From the NCBI GenBank assembly GCA_946902985.2, contig OX336389.2, positions 1,015,343,441 to 1,015,407,440 of the forward strand: DNA of 64,000 nt, read 5' to 3'. This stretch comes from Meconema thalassinum (taxonomy: Eukaryota; Arthropoda; Insecta; Orthoptera; Tettigoniidae). The notes under the pieces were generated by a model that was not told the DNA's origin, did not search any database, and was given only the letters and a program-made list of their open reading frames with translations. Below are positions 61,963 to 64,000 of the stretch, in pieces. A program made the translations under genes and the position numbers. Each line of letters starts with the position of its first letter. The stretch's first letter is position 1.

Positions 61963-62017
61963 TGAGGATGATGATAATTGTTGTTTTAAGGGGCCTAACA
62001 TCTAGGTTATCGGCCCA
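61963..62017 (-). repeat. 55-bp truncated SINE tail with 11-bp duplication
   Basis: The minus strand reads GGGCCGATAACCTAGATGTT...CCTTAAAACAACAATTATCA with an ATC-type tail. GTCTACTGTAA flanks it at 61952-61962 and 62018-62028. Confidence 0.85.
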
Positions 62018-62299
62018 GTCTACTGTAAGGATGAAGTAAAAATTAGTTACTTTTTAGCTACCTTTTAGTTAATTTTAGTTACCTTTGAATTCAAGATACG
62101 TCTGCGGTCAGCAAGCAAAGGGGCTCATCACGCGGTGAAGAAAAACAGCAAGGAACTGTGTTTAAAGCGGTAAATACAATTCACTTAGGGAGTTATAAAA
62201 AAATTCAAAATAATAAATACTAGATATTTATTATCAAATGAGTTGTTTCAGTTAATATGTCGTCTTGTGCACAAGGCGTTTTTATAATTGCCAAGAGGT

Positions 62300-63090
62300 T
62301 ACTCTGCTCATGACCGTTTGACGAGATTTCTTTTGTCCCCGCGGTAGATCACGAAGAAATTTATGGGACGTTACGTGATTGTAACCGAATTCTGTCTTCG
62401 CAGTCAAGTACGGAGAAATTTCGAGATGTTACACGATCGGCGCTGGTCTCGCCCGTTTGTCGTTATTCCCGTAGTTTTCGAGATAGAACACGGATAAATA
62501 TCGCGATTTAGATAATCGGTGTCACTTTTAGTCGTTCGACGAGATTTCCATTGTCCTTGAGATCGGGCACGAGAAGATATAGCATTATTACGCAATCGGC
62601 AGCCGCTCTCGGCCGTTTTACGAGATTCACGTTTACCTCGCGATATTATGCATACCGCGCCGCACCCGGCCGTTGAACGAGTGTCTATTCGTCCTGACAG
62701 AATGGTGGATGCAAGCTCAGGGTTGGGCATGGTTAAAATTCACGAGTAGTTATGGACAAGTTGTATGGCCGGCGCAGTGATTCCCGCTGTCCCTATGCTG
62801 TGGTTGGGAGCTCATTAGTTCAGGATCACGAGGAGAAATTAGTATCGCGACGCTACGTAGGCTGTCATTTCTAAGTGGGTTGACGCACTTCTCGCTCCCC
62901 GTACGCTTTTTAAGTATACGGTCATGGGAAAAGTAGCGAGTAGGTTTCGGAATGTTTCGTAATTGGTGCCTTATCATCTTTGACGGGATTCCCGCAGTCC
63001 TCGTGGTCACAAGTTCACGATAGGGGACGGGTTTTATGATTTTACGCTACTGACGTCGATCTCGGTCCATTTGACGAGATTCCCGCAGGC
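62300..63090 (+). repeat. Degenerate GC-richer tandem repeat, ~90-bp unit
   Basis: A unit with TTTGACGAGATTCCCGCAG, GATCGGGCACGAG, AATATAGCG and ACGCAATCGGCGCCGCTCTC recurs in diverged form near 62325, 62410, 62490, 62540, 62620, 62980 and 63065. One more partial copy is near 63675. CpG content is visibly higher than in the rest of the window. No gene. Confidence 0.6.
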
Positions 63091-63439
63091 AAGTCGTGCG
63101 GTCAGCCGGCCGTCTTCAGTATGAATGTTCGAAGTAGGTACCGTATCAAATAATAAGAATTATTCTGAGAGGATTGCACGAATAATACGACTAGAGGACA
63201 CGTTTTCTTTCGAATGCGAATCACGAATTATACAAGTTATACAAGTTTTCGAAATAACCGGTTAGATTATAATATATCCGATGGAACCAAAGTTCGAAGG
63301 AAAAATCGACATATAACGGAATTTCGAATTAACCATACTGGATGTCGCTAATTTACGAGACAGATTTTTAAAATAAGTTATAGCCTACGTATTTCGAAGC
63401 GTTTTCAAAATCCTTTTTCGAAACGGTAACATTTTCGCA

Positions 63440-63893
63440 AGATTGCGACATTAAATTATTTCGCGTTATTTCTGGACTTCAATTTGACATAGTCTCCAAA
63501 TAAATGCGAGGTTTCTGATTAATTTCAGAAGTTTTCGCGAATAAACGTCTCGCGGAAAGTCAAGTTTCCTAATAACACAGAAATATTTCACACAAAACTA
63601 AAAAGTCATCTTGATGCCGAAAATATACGCTGAACGATGTATACCACTCAGGGAATCCTCAGTATGCATTTCTTCGAGGTCGGGCACGGGGAAATATAGC
63701 TTATGCAATCGGCGCCGCTTGCGCGAAACTCGCTCCTTCGCAATCTCTGAGCCTAGAGGCGCGAGTTTAAATGATTCAATCCGCCTTCGGAAAATTTTCG
63801 TAACCCGTATGAAAATTCGCTACTTTTTCGTTACTTTCGTTACCCATTTGTAAAATTCGTTACTTTTTCGTTACTTTCGTTACCGGTAGATTG
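63440..63893 (-). repeat. Inverted counterpart of the 27598-27995 block
   Basis: The reverse complement of 63800-63893 (GGTAACGAAAGTAACGAAAA, ATTTTACAAATGGGTAACGA) and of 63440-63560 (GACTTTCCGCGAGACGTTTA, AATGTCGCAATCTTGCG) follows the order of 27598-27995. TTACTTTTTCGTTACTTTCG is itself duplicated here. 63894-64000 has nothing recognisable. Confidence 0.7.
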
Positions 63894-64000
63894 TGAATCG
63901 GCAGTAATGGGAATTTTTACAATAAAAATATGTAATGTACCAAAAAACATTTTCATTTATTTGATTAACAACTGCTATATAATACATAAATAATTCAACA

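Noticed and set aside
1..64000. Operons, Shine-Dalgarno sites, prophage or bacterial contamination
   Set aside because: Introns with GT-AG sites, eukaryotic TEs and animal genes occur throughout; no bacterial gene was found.

Overview
The window is animal nuclear DNA: AT-rich, with short GT-AG exons spread over long introns and crowded with transposable elements (TEs). Several tRNA-type SINE families and TE lineages seen here look like those of hemimetabolous insects (Polyneoptera such as crickets, katydids or cockroaches). The species cannot be named from the sequence.

Two host genes can be reconstructed exon by exon. On the minus strand, three coding exons (6797 down to 6138) give the first 73 residues of a PLEKHF/Phafin (Drosophila rush) PH-FYVE endosomal adaptor; the rest of the gene lies beyond the left edge. 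On the plus strand, three coding exons (15063-15131, 15209-15325, 35260-35361) give a complete 95-residue ribonuclease kappa (RNASEK). Its second intron is 19.9 kb and holds a nearly intact-looking LTR element, several LINEs and satellite-like arrays. The two genes are head to head about 8 kb apart and share a 29-nt motif upstream of their start codons. Between them is a possible spliced transcript of unknown function (7.5-9 kb).

Layout: 1-2.4 kb, the 3' end of a Ty3/gypsy element; 3-6 kb, a dispersed repeat carrying a TIR element, then a second TIR element; 6.1-7.2 kb, PLEKHF; 9.3-14.2 kb, a deleted mariner, an inverted sub-repeat element and a Merlin transposon inside a second copy of the 3-kb repeat; 14.9-36.6 kb, RNASEK with its TE-filled intron; 37.4-39.6 kb, a THAP-coding TIR element and a mariner-derived MITE; 40-44 kb, a composite LINE; 44.7-46.2 kb, a decayed Tc1; 46.4-53.4 kb, a Penelope-like element cut by a LINE, a foldback MITE and a Tc1; 53.6-60.7 kb, a LINE containing a hAT that itself contains a LINE and a Tc1 with an intact transposase; 62.3-63.9 kb, GC-richer tandem repeats related by inversion to sequence at 27.6-28 kb.

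The strongest observations concern how the elements are nested. Exact target-site duplications allow the order of events to be read directly. Four LINE insertions each have an 8-bp duplication, hAT has 8 bp, and the Tc1/mariner-type elements have TA. Four tiny SINE 3' tails (42-59 bp) have 8-17 bp duplications. I saw no bacterial or phage genes, CRISPR array, tRNA or rRNA gene.
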